This document shows positions 1 to 7,800 of a DNA stretch of 30,664 bases, piece by piece. The stretch comes from Oscillospiraceae bacterium (GTDB lineage Bacteria > Bacillota > Clostridia > Oscillospirales > CAG-272): positions 1 through 30,664 of the forward strand of contig SVQS01000005.1 of NCBI GenBank assembly GCA_015065205.1, written 5' to 3'. Made by a program: the position numbers and the translations under genes. Below the pieces are notes generated by a model. The model saw only the letters and a list, made by a program, of their open reading frames with translations, had not been told where the DNA came from and did not search any database. Position 1 is the stretch's first letter. Every line of letters begins with the position of its first letter.

Positions 1-109
<109 letters not shown>

Positions 110-313
110 ATTGTATTAAAATAGCAGGTCTTTCAACCCACCAATCTAATCTGTTTACATCGAGCTTTGCTCTTAGCAATTTTACTTTTGTTGAGTAGTA
201 TTCTCTTTGAATTGTTCGAGATCCAATACACATACTATTTTTTAACCTTGTACTTCTCTCTTGTTGTTCAATTTTCAATGACCGTGCGTCACCGCTCGCG
301 CGGCGACTTTGAT

Positions 314-342
314 ATTATACCACATCAGTCCTCACTTGTCAA
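314..342 (-). promoter_or_regulatory. rRNA promoter P2 (16S-proximal)
   Basis: On the minus strand there is a TTGACA -35 box (337-342), 17 bases, then a TATAAT -10 box (314-319), both perfect consensus. Transcription would run toward the 16S gene about 200 bases away. The -10 box is followed by ATCAAAGTCGCC, almost the same as at the upstream promoter P1. Confidence 0.92.
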
Positions 343-427
343 TACCTTTTTCAAAAGTTTTTTCACTTTTTTTGATATTTTTTTGCGGTTGCTTGATGTG
401 ATGCCGCCTTTTTGGGCGACTTTTGAT

Positions 428-456
428 ATTATAGCACCAACTTTGGGATTTGTCAA
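428..456 (-). promoter_or_regulatory. rRNA promoter P1 (16S-distal)
   Basis: On the minus strand there is a TTGACA -35 box (451-456), 17 bases, then a TATAAT -10 box (428-433), both perfect. The -10 box is followed by ATCAAAAGTCGCCC. It lies 114 bases upstream of P2 with the same architecture, a tandem arrangement common for rRNA operons. Confidence 0.92.
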
Positions 457-512
457 TAGTTTTTTTGAAAAAAATCGACACTTTTATAAAAAATTCAAAA
501 GCGCAAAAAGTC

Positions 513-541
513 TTGTTTCCCTCTCGCTTTTGTGATATAAT
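513..541 (+). promoter_or_regulatory. Promoter of the HAD hydrolase gene
   Basis: TTGTTT (513-518), 17 bases, then TATAAT (536-541). It lies about 40 bases upstream of the start codon at 583 and is divergent from the rRNA promoters. Confidence 0.75.
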
Positions 542-582
542 AGAATTAATGAAATAAGCAAACAATATCATCGGAGATAAAT

Positions 583-1350
583 ATGAAAAATGTGAAAGCT
601 ATCGTTGTGGATTTGGACAAAACGCTGTTGCACACAGATAAAACCATTTCTGCACATACCGCTCAGGTTCTGCGAGAATGCAAAAAACGCAATATCAAAA
701 TTATGATTGCCACTGCAAGACCATTGCGTGACACGATTCAGTATTATGAGACGATTCCCTTTGACGCTATGGCTGTTTCGAACGGTGCAAGAATCATTTG
801 TAAAAATGAAAAAATAGAATATGACATCTTGCCCCAAAGTGCTAAAAAATTGTTGACTGCGTTGGAAAACCACCGTAATTTGCGAATAACCGTTGAAACA
901 GGAGATCGCGCTTATTCGAACAAACCCATTGGGGACTATGAAACTACCCTCTCGAATGATTTGGTAAGCATCGCAGAAAAAGAAGGCGTCCTAAAAATAC
1001 TTGTGCACATAGACAGTGATGAAGCCTTGCCATTTATCGAGGGAGAATTAACAGAAGACTTGTATCGTACGATCGCACACGGATACTTGATACAAATTAT
1101 GAGCAAAGTCGCAACCAAATGGAACGGTGTGAAAACAATGCTGAACGCGACAAATTGCCATCCTAAAGAAACAGCCTATTTCGGAGATGATTATGATGAC
1201 ATCGAGTCGATCAAAATGTGCGGGATAGGCGTTGCCGTTTCAAACAGTGTGAACGAGGCAAAAAATGCAGCTGACTATATAATAGATAGCAACGATGAAG
1301 ACGGTGTTGCGAAATTCATTGAGAAACAAATCCTAAAAAATCTCCCCTGA
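583..1350 (+). CDS. HAD-superfamily hydrolase, Cof-type
   Basis: A 255-residue protein of the Cof/YidA-like subfamily of HAD phosphatases, which dephosphorylate small cytosolic phosphorylated metabolites such as sugar phosphates, nucleotides or cofactors. Motif I is VVDLDKTLLHTDK near residue 8, with the nucleophile and acid/base aspartates in DLDKT. Motif II is the Ser/Thr of IATARP near residue 43. Motif III and IV are a lysine-containing stretch and GDDYDDIESIKMCGIGVAVSN near residues 204-224. A cap domain occupies the middle, as in type IIB enzymes. The start has GGAG 8 bases upstream. The gene stands alone, with its own promoter and a strong terminator, so context gives no hint of substrate. 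Family assignment is secure; substrate cannot be predicted. Confidence 0.93.
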   Translation: MKNVKAIVVDLDKTLLHTDKTISAHTAQVLRECKKRNIKIMIATARPLRDTIQYYETIPFDAMAVSNGARIICKNEKIEYDILPQSAKKLLTALENHRNLRITVETGDRAYSNKPIGDYETTLSNDLVSIAEKEGVLKILVHIDSDEALPFIEGELTEDLYRTIAHGYLIQIMSKVATKWNGVKTMLNATNCHPKETAYFGDDYDDIESIKMCGIGVAVSNSVNEAKNAADYIIDSNDEDGVAKFIEKQILKNLP

Positions 1351-1363
1351 ATATATACGCCTC

Positions 1364-1391
1364 CCCCGACAGAAATCCAACTCTGTCGGGG
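1364..1391 (+). terminator. Rho-independent terminator after the HAD hydrolase gene
   Basis: A perfect 10-bp stem, CCCCGACAGA (1364-1373) with TCTGTCGGGG (1382-1391), an 8-base loop, followed by CTGTTTTGTTCTTTC. It begins 14 bases after the stop codon. Confidence 0.93.
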
Positions 1392-1469
1392 CTGTTTTGT
1401 TCTTTCAGTGAGTTCTCTTTCCCATCGGTTTTCTTTTCTCATTTTTACTCAAGATTTTTTGATTAAGGC

Positions 1470-1498
1470 TTGACTTTCTCCCCACGAAGGTCTATAAT
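1470..1498 (+). promoter_or_regulatory. Promoter of the MATE transporter gene
   Basis: TTGACT (1470-1475), 17 bases, TATAAT (1493-1498). The start codon is at 1533, preceded by a GAGGG ribosome site. Confidence 0.88.
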
Positions 1499-1532
1499 AT
1501 AGGAAGCGAAAAATTGGAAAAGAGGGATCGTT

Positions 1533-2945
1533 ATGTCCGTGGCATTGCGCAAGCCTCACAAGGACTTGACTGAGGGTAATATTTTGCATCAAATTATTTT
1601 GTTTGCACTGCCTTTGATTGCAACATCGGTGCTCCAACTGCTCTTTAACACAGCTGACACCATTGTGGTAGGTCGTTGGGGCGGCGACACCGAGGCAGAA
1701 CGCGAAATCGCTTTGGCGGCGGTTGGTTCTTGCGGTGCAATCATCCACTTGGTGGTGAATATATTTTTGGGACTTTCCGTCGGTGCCGGTGTATGCGTGG
1801 CTCACGCCATTGGTGCCAAAGAATTTGAAACGGTAGACAAGACCGTTCATACCGCCGTGTACACCGCTCTTATTGGCGGCGTGTTTGTAACCGTGGTTGG
1901 AGTTGTCTTTACACCTCAACTACTCGGGCTGATTGGCATTGAACGCTCTATCCTCCCCGAAGCGATCCTTTATATGCGCGCATACTTTTGCGGTATGCCT
2001 GCCGCTCTGCTTTACAACTACTGTGCGGCAATGCTTCGTGCATCGGGTGACACCGCACGTCCTCTCGGATTTCTCTCCATCGCGGGTGTGGCAAACGTAC
2101 TTTTGAATCTTGTAATGGTTTTGGTGTTCAAGACCGGCGCTTTAGGAGTTGGTGTGGCAACAGCCGTTTCAAACTACATCTCCTGTACTCTGATCGTTTT
2201 GTTCTTGCTTAAAACAACCGGTCCTTGTCATTTGGACGTTAAAAAAATCGCCATTCACAAGGAACCTCTCAAAAAGATCCTTGCAATTGGTCTCCCTGCG
2301 GGAATTCAAAGCTCGCTCTTCTCTATTTCTAACGTGATTATTCAGTCGGCTTTGCAGTCCTTTCAAAGTGCTACGATAATTGCAGGTCACACAGCGGCAT
2401 CGAACGTTCAGGGTTACATTTACACTGTGATGAACTCCACGGCGCAATCCTCAATGAACTTTACCGGTCAGCACGTGGGGGCGAAGAAATACAAACGTTT
2501 GAAAACCGTTGTGCTGTGGCACTATCTTTTGGTGTTTGTTGCAGGATTTACGCTCAGCTGTACAATCTTCTTGCTTGGCAAGCCGCTACTGAATTTGTTT
2601 ATTCCGGGAAATACGGCGGCTATTGAGATTGGAATGATCAGTATGCAGCTGATTGGTCTGCCCTATTTTATTTGCGGATTTTTGGACACCGGCAGTTATA
2701 CAATGCGTGGCTTCGGAAAGTCAATTGCCCCCACCGCCATCTCGCTGTTGGGAGCGTGTGCTTTGCGTATTGTTTGGATCTACACCGTTTTCTATCCTTT
2801 TTATCCCGACAGCATTGACGTTCTTTATCTCTCCTACCCCATTACGTGGTTGGTAACAGCAATCGCATACGTTCCGTTTATCATTCGCGAATTTAAAAAA
2901 CACAAAAATGAAAACGAAGAACCCATAGAAATAGCGCAGACGTGA
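1533..2945 (+). CDS. MATE family efflux transporter
   Basis: A 470-residue polytopic membrane protein of the MATE (multidrug and toxin extrusion) family, which exports cationic drugs and metabolites in exchange for Na+ or H+. About twelve hydrophobic segments are visible, in two halves that each begin with a family-typical opening: residues 15-50 (ILFALPLIATSVLQLLFNT then DTIVVGRW) and residues 243-290 (KKILAIGLPAGIQSSLFSIS). The half-repeat pattern and the length of about 450-470 match the NorM/DinF-like branch. It is a monocistronic unit with its own promoter, and its terminator overlaps the last codon. Its substrate cannot be read from the sequence. Confidence 0.95.
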   Translation: MSVALRKPHKDLTEGNILHQIILFALPLIATSVLQLLFNTADTIVVGRWGGDTEAEREIALAAVGSCGAIIHLVVNIFLGLSVGAGVCVAHAIGAKEFETVDKTVHTAVYTALIGGVFVTVVGVVFTPQLLGLIGIERSILPEAILYMRAYFCGMPAALLYNYCAAMLRASGDTARPLGFLSIAGVANVLLNLVMVLVFKTGALGVGVATAVSNYISCTLIVLFLLKTTGPCHLDVKKIAIHKEPLKKILAIGLPAGIQSSLFSISNVIIQSALQSFQSATIIAGHTAASNVQGYIYTVMNSTAQSSMNFTGQHVGAKKYKRLKTVVLWHYLLVFVAGFTLSCTIFLLGKPLLNLFIPGNTAAIEIGMISMQLIGLPYFICGFLDTGSYTMRGFGKSIAPTAISLLGACALRIVWIYTVFYPFYPDSIDVLYLSYPITWLVTAIAYVPFIIREFKKHKNENEEPIEIAQT

Positions 2946-2960
2946 TTGACACGTCTGCGC
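2934..2960 (+). terminator. Terminator overlapping the 3' end of the MATE gene
   Basis: A perfect 11-bp stem, GCGCAGACGTG (2934-2944) with CACGTCTGCGC (2950-2960), a 5-base loop, then CTTTTGTTTTC. The left arm includes the last codons, and the stop codon (2943-2945) reaches into the loop, so coding and termination signals overlap. Confidence 0.93.
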
Positions 2961-2995
2961 CTTTTGTTTTCTTGATAATTAATGGAAGAAATCTA

Positions 2996-4159
2996 TTAGA
3001 TTTCGGGGAAATCGATTTCAACCTCGCGACCGATTGCTGCAGATTTTGCAATACCATCAATGATAGCCTGATTGCGCAGGATCTCGAGGGAAGAAACGGG
3101 AGCGGGACGATTGTACTTGATGGCGTCAAGGAAGGTACGGATCTTGAGATCAAACAGATCCCATTTGGTTTGAATAACAGGAATGGTGGTTTGCGTCTGC
3201 TCGCCGCATACCTCATGATAGAGCGTCATAGCTCCACCTACGGTGCCGTTCCAGCACTCGGTGGAAGGAATGCGCAGACCACCCTTAGTACCCAAAATCA
3301 GGGTATCACCGGCGGTGTCCATATTCATTGCCCAAGAGATGCGGAAGTCGAGGATGATGTCGCCTTCGAGACGTACGAACGCTGCTGCGAAATCGTCAAC
3401 CTTGAACTTTTCTGCATACTCGGGGTGATGAGTCTTTACATAGTTTGAGTAGTTGGGGTCGGTGCCGAAGAAGTTGGACTTGTAGCCCGAAACGGTCAAA
3501 GGCTTGGGATTGCCAACTGCGTTGAGAACCATATCCAAAGAATAGCAACCGATATCGCCGAGAGCACCGAGACCTGCAGTTTCGTCTTCGATAAAGGTGG
3601 TGCCGTAAGGCGTGGGGATACCGCGACGGCGGCCGCCGCCGGTTTGAATGTAGTAGATCTTGCCGAGAACACCGCTCTGGCAGATCTTCTTGATCATCTT
3701 CATGTTCGCATCCATTCTGGGCTGATGGCCGATGGAGAGAACCTTGCCGCTTGCCTTCTCTGCCTTGATAACTTCAACAGCCTCGTCGAGAGTAACCGTG
3801 AAGGGCTTTTCAAGAAGGACGTTGATACCTGCGTTGAGGCAGTCGATAGCGGGTTGTGCGTGTTGGCGATTGTAGGTGCAGATGGAAACTGCATCAAGAT
3901 TGAGGCTCTTATCCTCAAGCATTTCTTTGTGAGAAGCGTAATCGGTCTTAACGCCTTCAACGCCGAACTTTTCAAAGAACTTCTTTGCCTTGCCGGGAAT
4001 GAGGTCAGCGCCTGCAACGATATCTACGTCGGGCTGTTTGAGGTAAGACTTGATGTGAGACTCTGCGATCCAACCGGTACCAATGATACCTACGCGCATT
4101 CTTCTGTTTGTGTCAATAACCTGTTTTTCTTGATTTTGCTTGAAATCATCTAATCCCAT
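2996..4159 (-). CDS. Gfo/Idh/MocA family oxidoreductase
   Basis: A 387-residue NAD(P)-dependent dehydrogenase of the Gfo/Idh/MocA family, whose members oxidise or reduce sugars, inositols and amino sugars in the cytosol. The N-terminal Rossmann fold shows VGIIGTGWIAESH near residues 23-35, and the family signature EKPFTVTLDEA follows near residue 117. The C-terminal alpha/beta half includes the GALGDIGCYSLDMVL segment (near residue 196) that resembles the substrate-binding DxGxH/Y region. GGAGG lies 8 bases before the start. It sits 37 bases downstream of a sugar phosphate isomerase gene on the same strand, so the two probably act in one sugar or cyclitol pathway. Substrate unknown. Confidence 0.93.
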   Translation of the reverse strand: MGLDDFKQNQEKQVIDTNRRMRVGIIGTGWIAESHIKSYLKQPDVDIVAGADLIPGKAKKFFEKFGVEGVKTDYASHKEMLEDKSLNLDAVSICTYNRQHAQPAIDCLNAGINVLLEKPFTVTLDEAVEVIKAEKASGKVLSIGHQPRMDANMKMIKKICQSGVLGKIYYIQTGGGRRRGIPTPYGTTFIEDETAGLGALGDIGCYSLDMVLNAVGNPKPLTVSGYKSNFFGTDPNYSNYVKTHHPEYAEKFKVDDFAAAFVRLEGDIILDFRISWAMNMDTAGDTLILGTKGGLRIPSTECWNGTVGGAMTLYHEVCGEQTQTTIPVIQTKWDLFDLKIRTFLDAIKYNRPAPVSSLEILRNQAIIDGIAKSAAIGREVEIDFPEI

Positions 4160-4196
4160 TTTTAAATCCTCCGAATTTAATATTTGTTACGGCTAC

Positions 4197-5012
4197 TCAA
4201 CAGCCAATCGTTTTCAAGTATGCGCGGCTCTTTGCGGCGCACTCCATAGGAGTCAAACCCATAGAGGGGTTATCCTGTTCAACAACAACCCACTCTGCTC
4301 CTGCATCCTCTGCAGCCTTCAAAATGGACGGGAAATCCTGCTTGCCTGAGCCTACAGGACGGAACTCGAATTTTTGCGGTGCGGCTTCAGCCTTCTTTTC
4401 AATGCCGATAAGCTCATACATATTCTCGGACTTAGATCCTGCAAAATCCTTGAGGTGCACAACAGGTGCGCGACCGCTGTATTTGCGGATGTAGTCGGAG
4501 GGGTTCTCACCGCCTACGTTTACCCAACAGGTGTCAAGCTCGGTTTGAAGCAAGTCTGCGGGAACGCTATCGTAAAGAATATCGAGAGCGTATTTGCCGT
4601 CGATCTTCAAAAATTCAAAATCGTGATTGTGATAAAGCAAGGTCATGCCCAGCTTTTTGGCAACCGCGCCAAGCATTTCGACGTTTTTGATAACCTCGTT
4701 GAACTTGGGGTTACCGGGACGATACTCCTCGGTGAGGTAAGGAACGGCTACGTACTTGCAACCAATGGTGGCATACTGACCGAGAACACCTTCGGGATCC
4801 TTTACCATATCGAGGTAAGGAACGTGTGCAGAAATCGGAACAAGACCAAGCTCCGCGCACATAGCGCGCACATCCTCGGGTGTGTGACCGTAAAGTCCTG
4901 CGAACTCAACGCCGTCGTATCCCATCTCTTTAATCTGCTCGAGTGTGCCGCGCAGATCATTCGACGCGTCACCTCTTACCGAATAGACTTGAATTGCTAC
5001 CGGAAAAGCCAT
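4197..5012 (-). CDS. Sugar phosphate isomerase/epimerase (xylose isomerase-like TIM barrel)
   Basis: A 271-residue TIM-barrel protein of the AP endonuclease 2/xylose isomerase-like family (IolE/IolI/Hyi relatives). These isomerise or epimerise keto-sugars and inositol derivatives using a divalent metal. Candidate metal-ligand segments are visible in order: GYDGVEFAG (residue 31 on), LLYHNHDFEF (residue 125 on), TELDTCWVN (residue 157 on), VVHLKDF and VVVEQDNP near the C-terminus. It has AGGAG before the start and a strong promoter, and is the first gene of a two-gene operon with the Gfo/Idh/MocA dehydrogenase. This pairing is typical of peripheral sugar or inositol catabolism. The exact substrate is not deducible. 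Confidence 0.9.
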   Translation of the reverse strand: MAFPVAIQVYSVRGDASNDLRGTLEQIKEMGYDGVEFAGLYGHTPEDVRAMCAELGLVPISAHVPYLDMVKDPEGVLGQYATIGCKYVAVPYLTEEYRPGNPKFNEVIKNVEMLGAVAKKLGMTLLYHNHDFEFLKIDGKYALDILYDSVPADLLQTELDTCWVNVGGENPSDYIRKYSGRAPVVHLKDFAGSKSENMYELIGIEKKAEAAPQKFEFRPVGSGKQDFPSILKAAEDAGAEWVVVEQDNPSMGLTPMECAAKSRAYLKTIGC

Positions 5013-5065
5013 ATTTTAATTCTCCTTTTTTGGTGTGTTATAGATAAAAAAGGTTCTATAAGATA

Positions 5066-5094
5066 ATTATAAGACAAATCGTGCTGTTTTTCAA
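5066..5094 (-). promoter_or_regulatory. Promoter of the sugar isomerase-dehydrogenase operon
   Basis: On the minus strand TTGAAA (5089-5094), 17 bases, TATAAT (5066-5071). The start codon is 54 bases further on, after AAGGAG. Confidence 0.88.
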
Positions 5095-5129
5095 GACATT
5101 TTTTAAGAAATATCAGACAAATTTTGCTG

Positions 5130-5624
5130 TCAGTGATTGGAAAGAAGCTCTAACAGACGTTCGTCGGCACAAATAACGACAAAAAAGTGTTCACCGTGGG
5201 CTTGCATCTCCACAAGATAGCGCGCTTCGTCAAACAGAAGTCCCGTGTAGCTGTAATGCGTTCCCTCTTTTTTGAGTGCCTTGCGCTGTTCCTTAGTCTC
5301 CTTTGTCAGAGGTAGGACGGAGCAAACGTCTGAAAGAGAAACACGGCAAACGACGGTCTTGCGGCGGCTGTAATGCTCGGTGATCACAAAATCTATTTTT
5401 CCTTCTTCGTTTTGAGCCAACTCATAAGAGTAGCGGCGCAGGATGCACATGGAAACAACCATAATCATTCCGACAAGACAACCGATGCCGAGAATTTGAA
5501 TGAGCCCCGGAACGGGAACCCCTGAAAGTTGCGAGGTCACATAGAGCACTACACCAAGCACCGTTAGGAACCAAGCAAGCAGTTTCTCTTTTTTCTTTTC
5601 AAATTTGGGACAGTACGCGTACAT
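5130..5624 (-). CDS. Hypothetical two-helix membrane protein downstream of mnmE
   Basis: A 164-residue protein that I do not recognise as a named family. Residues 14-33 and about 38-62 form two hydrophobic membrane segments joined by a short turn. The remaining 100 residues are polar and alternate short hydrophobic strands with charged turns, ending in a leucine-rich helix, so they are probably a cytosolic domain. The layout of two helices plus a beta-rich domain resembles bacterial membrane-anchored PH-like proteins, but that is only an impression. It starts 20 bases after the mnmE stop with AAAGGAG, so it is very likely cotranscribed with mnmE. Function unknown. Confidence 0.75.
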   Translation of the reverse strand: MYAYCPKFEKKKEKLLAWFLTVLGVVLYVTSQLSGVPVPGLIQILGIGCLVGMIMVVSMCILRRYSYELAQNEEGKIDFVITEHYSRRKTVVCRVSLSDVCSVLPLTKETKEQRKALKKEGTHYSYTGLLFDEARYLVEMQAHGEHFFVVICADERLLELLSNH

Positions 5625-5644
5625 TGGATCTTCTCCTTTGCTTT

Positions 5645-7036
5645 TTACTTACCCACACAGAAATGGGAAAAGATATGGGAAACAATATCTTCGGAAACAG
5701 CTCTGCCGTCCAACTCGGCAATCGCCTGCATAGCAGCCTCACAATCGTTGCAACAGAGTTCTACGGGCAGTCCGTATGCAAGTCCACCACGTGCACGATT
5801 GAGTGCTTCAAGAGCCGCAAGAGCCGCTCCCTGTTGACGCGCGTTTGTCAGGACGGTATCTTTTTTTGTGTCAAGCTCGCCATTGATGAAGCAGGACTCT
5901 ACGAGGGCGGAAAGCGCCTCTGTGCCCTCCCCTTCTTTGGCAGAAAGCGTAACCGTGTGTGCAAAATGCGCGGTGTAAAAATCTTGTTCTGCGATGCCAA
6001 GGTCGGATTTGTTGATAACTGCAATAACTGTAGCATTGCTATTCAAGAGCGACTCCGCCAAAGCCTTGTCCTCATCATCGGGGGCAACAGAACCGTCAAA
6101 CACTGCCAAAATCAATTCGGCATCCTCAAGTGCCTTACGGGCTCGGTCAATGCCGATTTTCTCAACTATGTCCTCGGTTTGGCGCAAGCCTGCCGTATCA
6201 AACAGACGAAGCGTTACACGACCGAGAGCGGCGGTTTCGGTCAGGACGTCGCGTGTCGTTCCTTCTACGTCGGTCACGATAGCGGCATCACGACCGACGA
6301 TGCGATTATAGAGAGAACTCTTGCCCACGTTGGGTTTGCCGCAAATAACTGTGGGGATACCCTCGGCTATGGCGTGACCTGTGCGATAGGTGTCAAGCAG
6401 TTTTTCCAAACGGACAATGCTATCTGCAAGAGCGGCATCCATCTCCTCTCGGCTCATCTCAGCCAAATCCTCGTCAGGGTAGTCGATTTTTGCATATACG
6501 GATGATAAAACCGCACACAGAGCATCGTAAATCTCGCGGCATTTGCGTTCTACACGACCGTCGGTGCCTGCGTGTGCCAATGTCAGTTGCTCGCGTGTTT
6601 GCGCTTCCAAAAGGTCACCGAGTGCCTCAGCAGCAGAAAGCCCCATCTTGCCGTTCAGAAAGGCGCGGCGTGTAAACTCTCCCGCCTCTGCGGCACGCGC
6701 ACCTGCCGCAAGACAGGCGGTGAGCACCGTTTGCGAAAGCAGTATGCCGCCGTGACAGCAAATCTCTACCGTATCCTCACCCGTAAAGGATGCAGGGGCG
6801 CAGAATACAGTAGCCAAGCCGTTGTCGATCTCGTTCCATTCCCCTCTATCATCGGGGGCGCAAATAGAGCCAAAAACAGCGGTACGGGGTGCGTATTCGG
6901 ATAATTTCTTACCGCTCTTGGGCAAAAAAACACGCTCGCAAATCTTGATGGCATCGGGTCCGGATATGCGAAGCAGGGCGACTCCTCCCTTTCCTCTTGC
7001 CGTACTGATGGCGGCGATGGTATCTCCAATAAACAT
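5645..7036 (-). CDS. mnmE: tRNA uridine-5-carboxymethylaminomethyl modification GTPase MnmE
   Basis: A 463-residue GTPase that works with MnmG to install the cmnm5 group on uridine-34 of tRNAs reading split codon boxes. The N-terminal formyl-THF-binding domain opens with DTIAAISTARGKGGVALLRISG. A helical domain follows, interrupted by the GTPase domain, where G1 is GKPNVGKSS near residue 226, G2 is EGTTRD, G3 is DTAGLRQTED and G4 is NKSD. The protein ends in CVGK, matching the C-(I/L/V)-G-K tail whose cysteine is essential in this family. The length is normal. The partner gene mnmG, usually next door, is not present downstream in this window. A GAGG ribosome site precedes the start. Confidence 0.97.
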   Translation of the reverse strand: MFIGDTIAAISTARGKGGVALLRISGPDAIKICERVFLPKSGKKLSEYAPRTAVFGSICAPDDRGEWNEIDNGLATVFCAPASFTGEDTVEICCHGGILLSQTVLTACLAAGARAAEAGEFTRRAFLNGKMGLSAAEALGDLLEAQTREQLTLAHAGTDGRVERKCREIYDALCAVLSSVYAKIDYPDEDLAEMSREEMDAALADSIVRLEKLLDTYRTGHAIAEGIPTVICGKPNVGKSSLYNRIVGRDAAIVTDVEGTTRDVLTETAALGRVTLRLFDTAGLRQTEDIVEKIGIDRARKALEDAELILAVFDGSVAPDDEDKALAESLLNSNATVIAVINKSDLGIAEQDFYTAHFAHTVTLSAKEGEGTEALSALVESCFINGELDTKKDTVLTNARQQGAALAALEALNRARGGLAYGLPVELCCNDCEAAMQAIAELDGRAVSEDIVSHIFSHFCVGK

Positions 7037-7058
7037 ACTCTACCTCACTGAAAAGATT

Positions 7059-7097
7059 GGGGAGAGCGAACCTGCACTTTTCGGGTTCTCTCTCCCC
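7059..7097 (-). terminator. Stem-loop between jag and mnmE, possible weak terminator
   Basis: On the minus strand GGGGAGAGAGAACCC (7083-7097) pairs with GGTTCGCTCTCCCC (7059-7072), with one unpaired base, a loop of about 10 bases, and the moderately U-rich tail AATCTTTTC. The tail is weak, so it may attenuate or process the transcript rather than fully terminate it before mnmE. Confidence 0.55.
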
Positions 7098-7127
7098 ATC
7101 ATGCGCTAGGGCGCAGATTTTGTTGGA

Positions 7128-7787
7128 TTATTCTTGGGCAGGTGCTGCCTTGCTATCGTCGAGGAACATAACAACGCGGCGGTTGTTCTCGGAACCGATA
7201 GAATTGGTAGAAACACCTGCTACGTGTTGAACCTCGGAGTGAATAATTCTTCTCTCGTAAGGATTCATGGGCTCAAGCATAACGCTCTTCTTGTATTTAA
7301 CAACCTTTGCTGCCATGCGACGAGCCAGCGCGCGCAGAGTTTCCTCGCGCTTTGCGCGGTAGCCCTCAATGTCGAGAGTAATCTTCACATAGTCGTGCTT
7401 TTCACCCTTGATCTTCTTATTAGCGGCAAGGTTTGCAAGATATTGCAGAGAATCCAAGGTCTCGCCGTGGTGACCAATGAGAAGACCTGCGCCCTCACCG
7501 TCAACGGTGATAAGGATATCGTCGTTGTTGCCGGCTTTCTTCGCAACGGTCAGGTTCAGTTCCATATCACGAACAACCTGCTCGATAAAAGCGAGAGCGA
7601 TGTCAGCACCGCCAAGCGTATATACGGCAGATACCTTTGCTTCGCTCGCACCAATGCCGAGGAAGCCGCGCTTGCCCTCTTCCAGTACCTCAAACTCAAT
7701 ATTTTCGATGGCTACGCCAAGCTCGGCGGCAGCCTTTTGTTTTGCTTCGTCAACGGTTTTTGCCGTTACAATCAGTTCTTTTTTCAT
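7128..7787 (-). CDS. jag: RNA-binding protein Jag/KhpB
   Basis: A 219-residue RNA-binding protein, Jag (SpoIIIJ-associated protein), also called KhpB/EloR, which in Gram-positives partners with KhpA and affects cell elongation. Three domains are visible in order. The first is an N-terminal Jag-N domain (residues 1-50, with FEVLEEGKRGFLGIG). The second is a KH domain with the variant GxxG loop LLIGHHGETLDSLQ (near residue 103). The third is a C-terminal R3H domain (NPYERRIIHSEVQ, residues about 175-187). It begins 13 bases after the yidC stop, with a GAGG site overlapping the yidC stop codon. This is the same yidC-jag pairing seen in most Bacillota. Confidence 0.96.
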   Translation of the reverse strand: MKKELIVTAKTVDEAKQKAAAELGVAIENIEFEVLEEGKRGFLGIGASEAKVSAVYTLGGADIALAFIEQVVRDMELNLTVAKKAGNNDDILITVDGEGAGLLIGHHGETLDSLQYLANLAANKKIKGEKHDYVKITLDIEGYRAKREETLRALARRMAAKVVKYKKSVMLEPMNPYERRIIHSEVQHVAGVSTNSIGSENNRRVVMFLDDSKAAPAQE

Positions 7788-7800
7788 TGTCTATATTACC

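Larger units (their letters stand above)
110..582. other. 16S leader and divergent intergenic region
   Basis: This stretch has no convincing gene. On the minus strand it is the rRNA leader, with two tandem promoters and, nearer the 16S, a CATTGAAAATTGAACAA segment (about 267-283) that resembles the conserved leader/antitermination motif of Firmicutes rRNA operons; that last identification is tentative. On the plus strand its right end carries the promoter and ribosome site of the HAD hydrolase gene. An open frame across 167-535 has no ribosome site and an AT-rich composition typical of non-coding DNA. Confidence 0.8.

Noticed and set aside
167..535. Possible small membrane protein in the 16S leader
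   Set aside because: No ribosome site, and it runs antisense through two perfect rRNA promoters.
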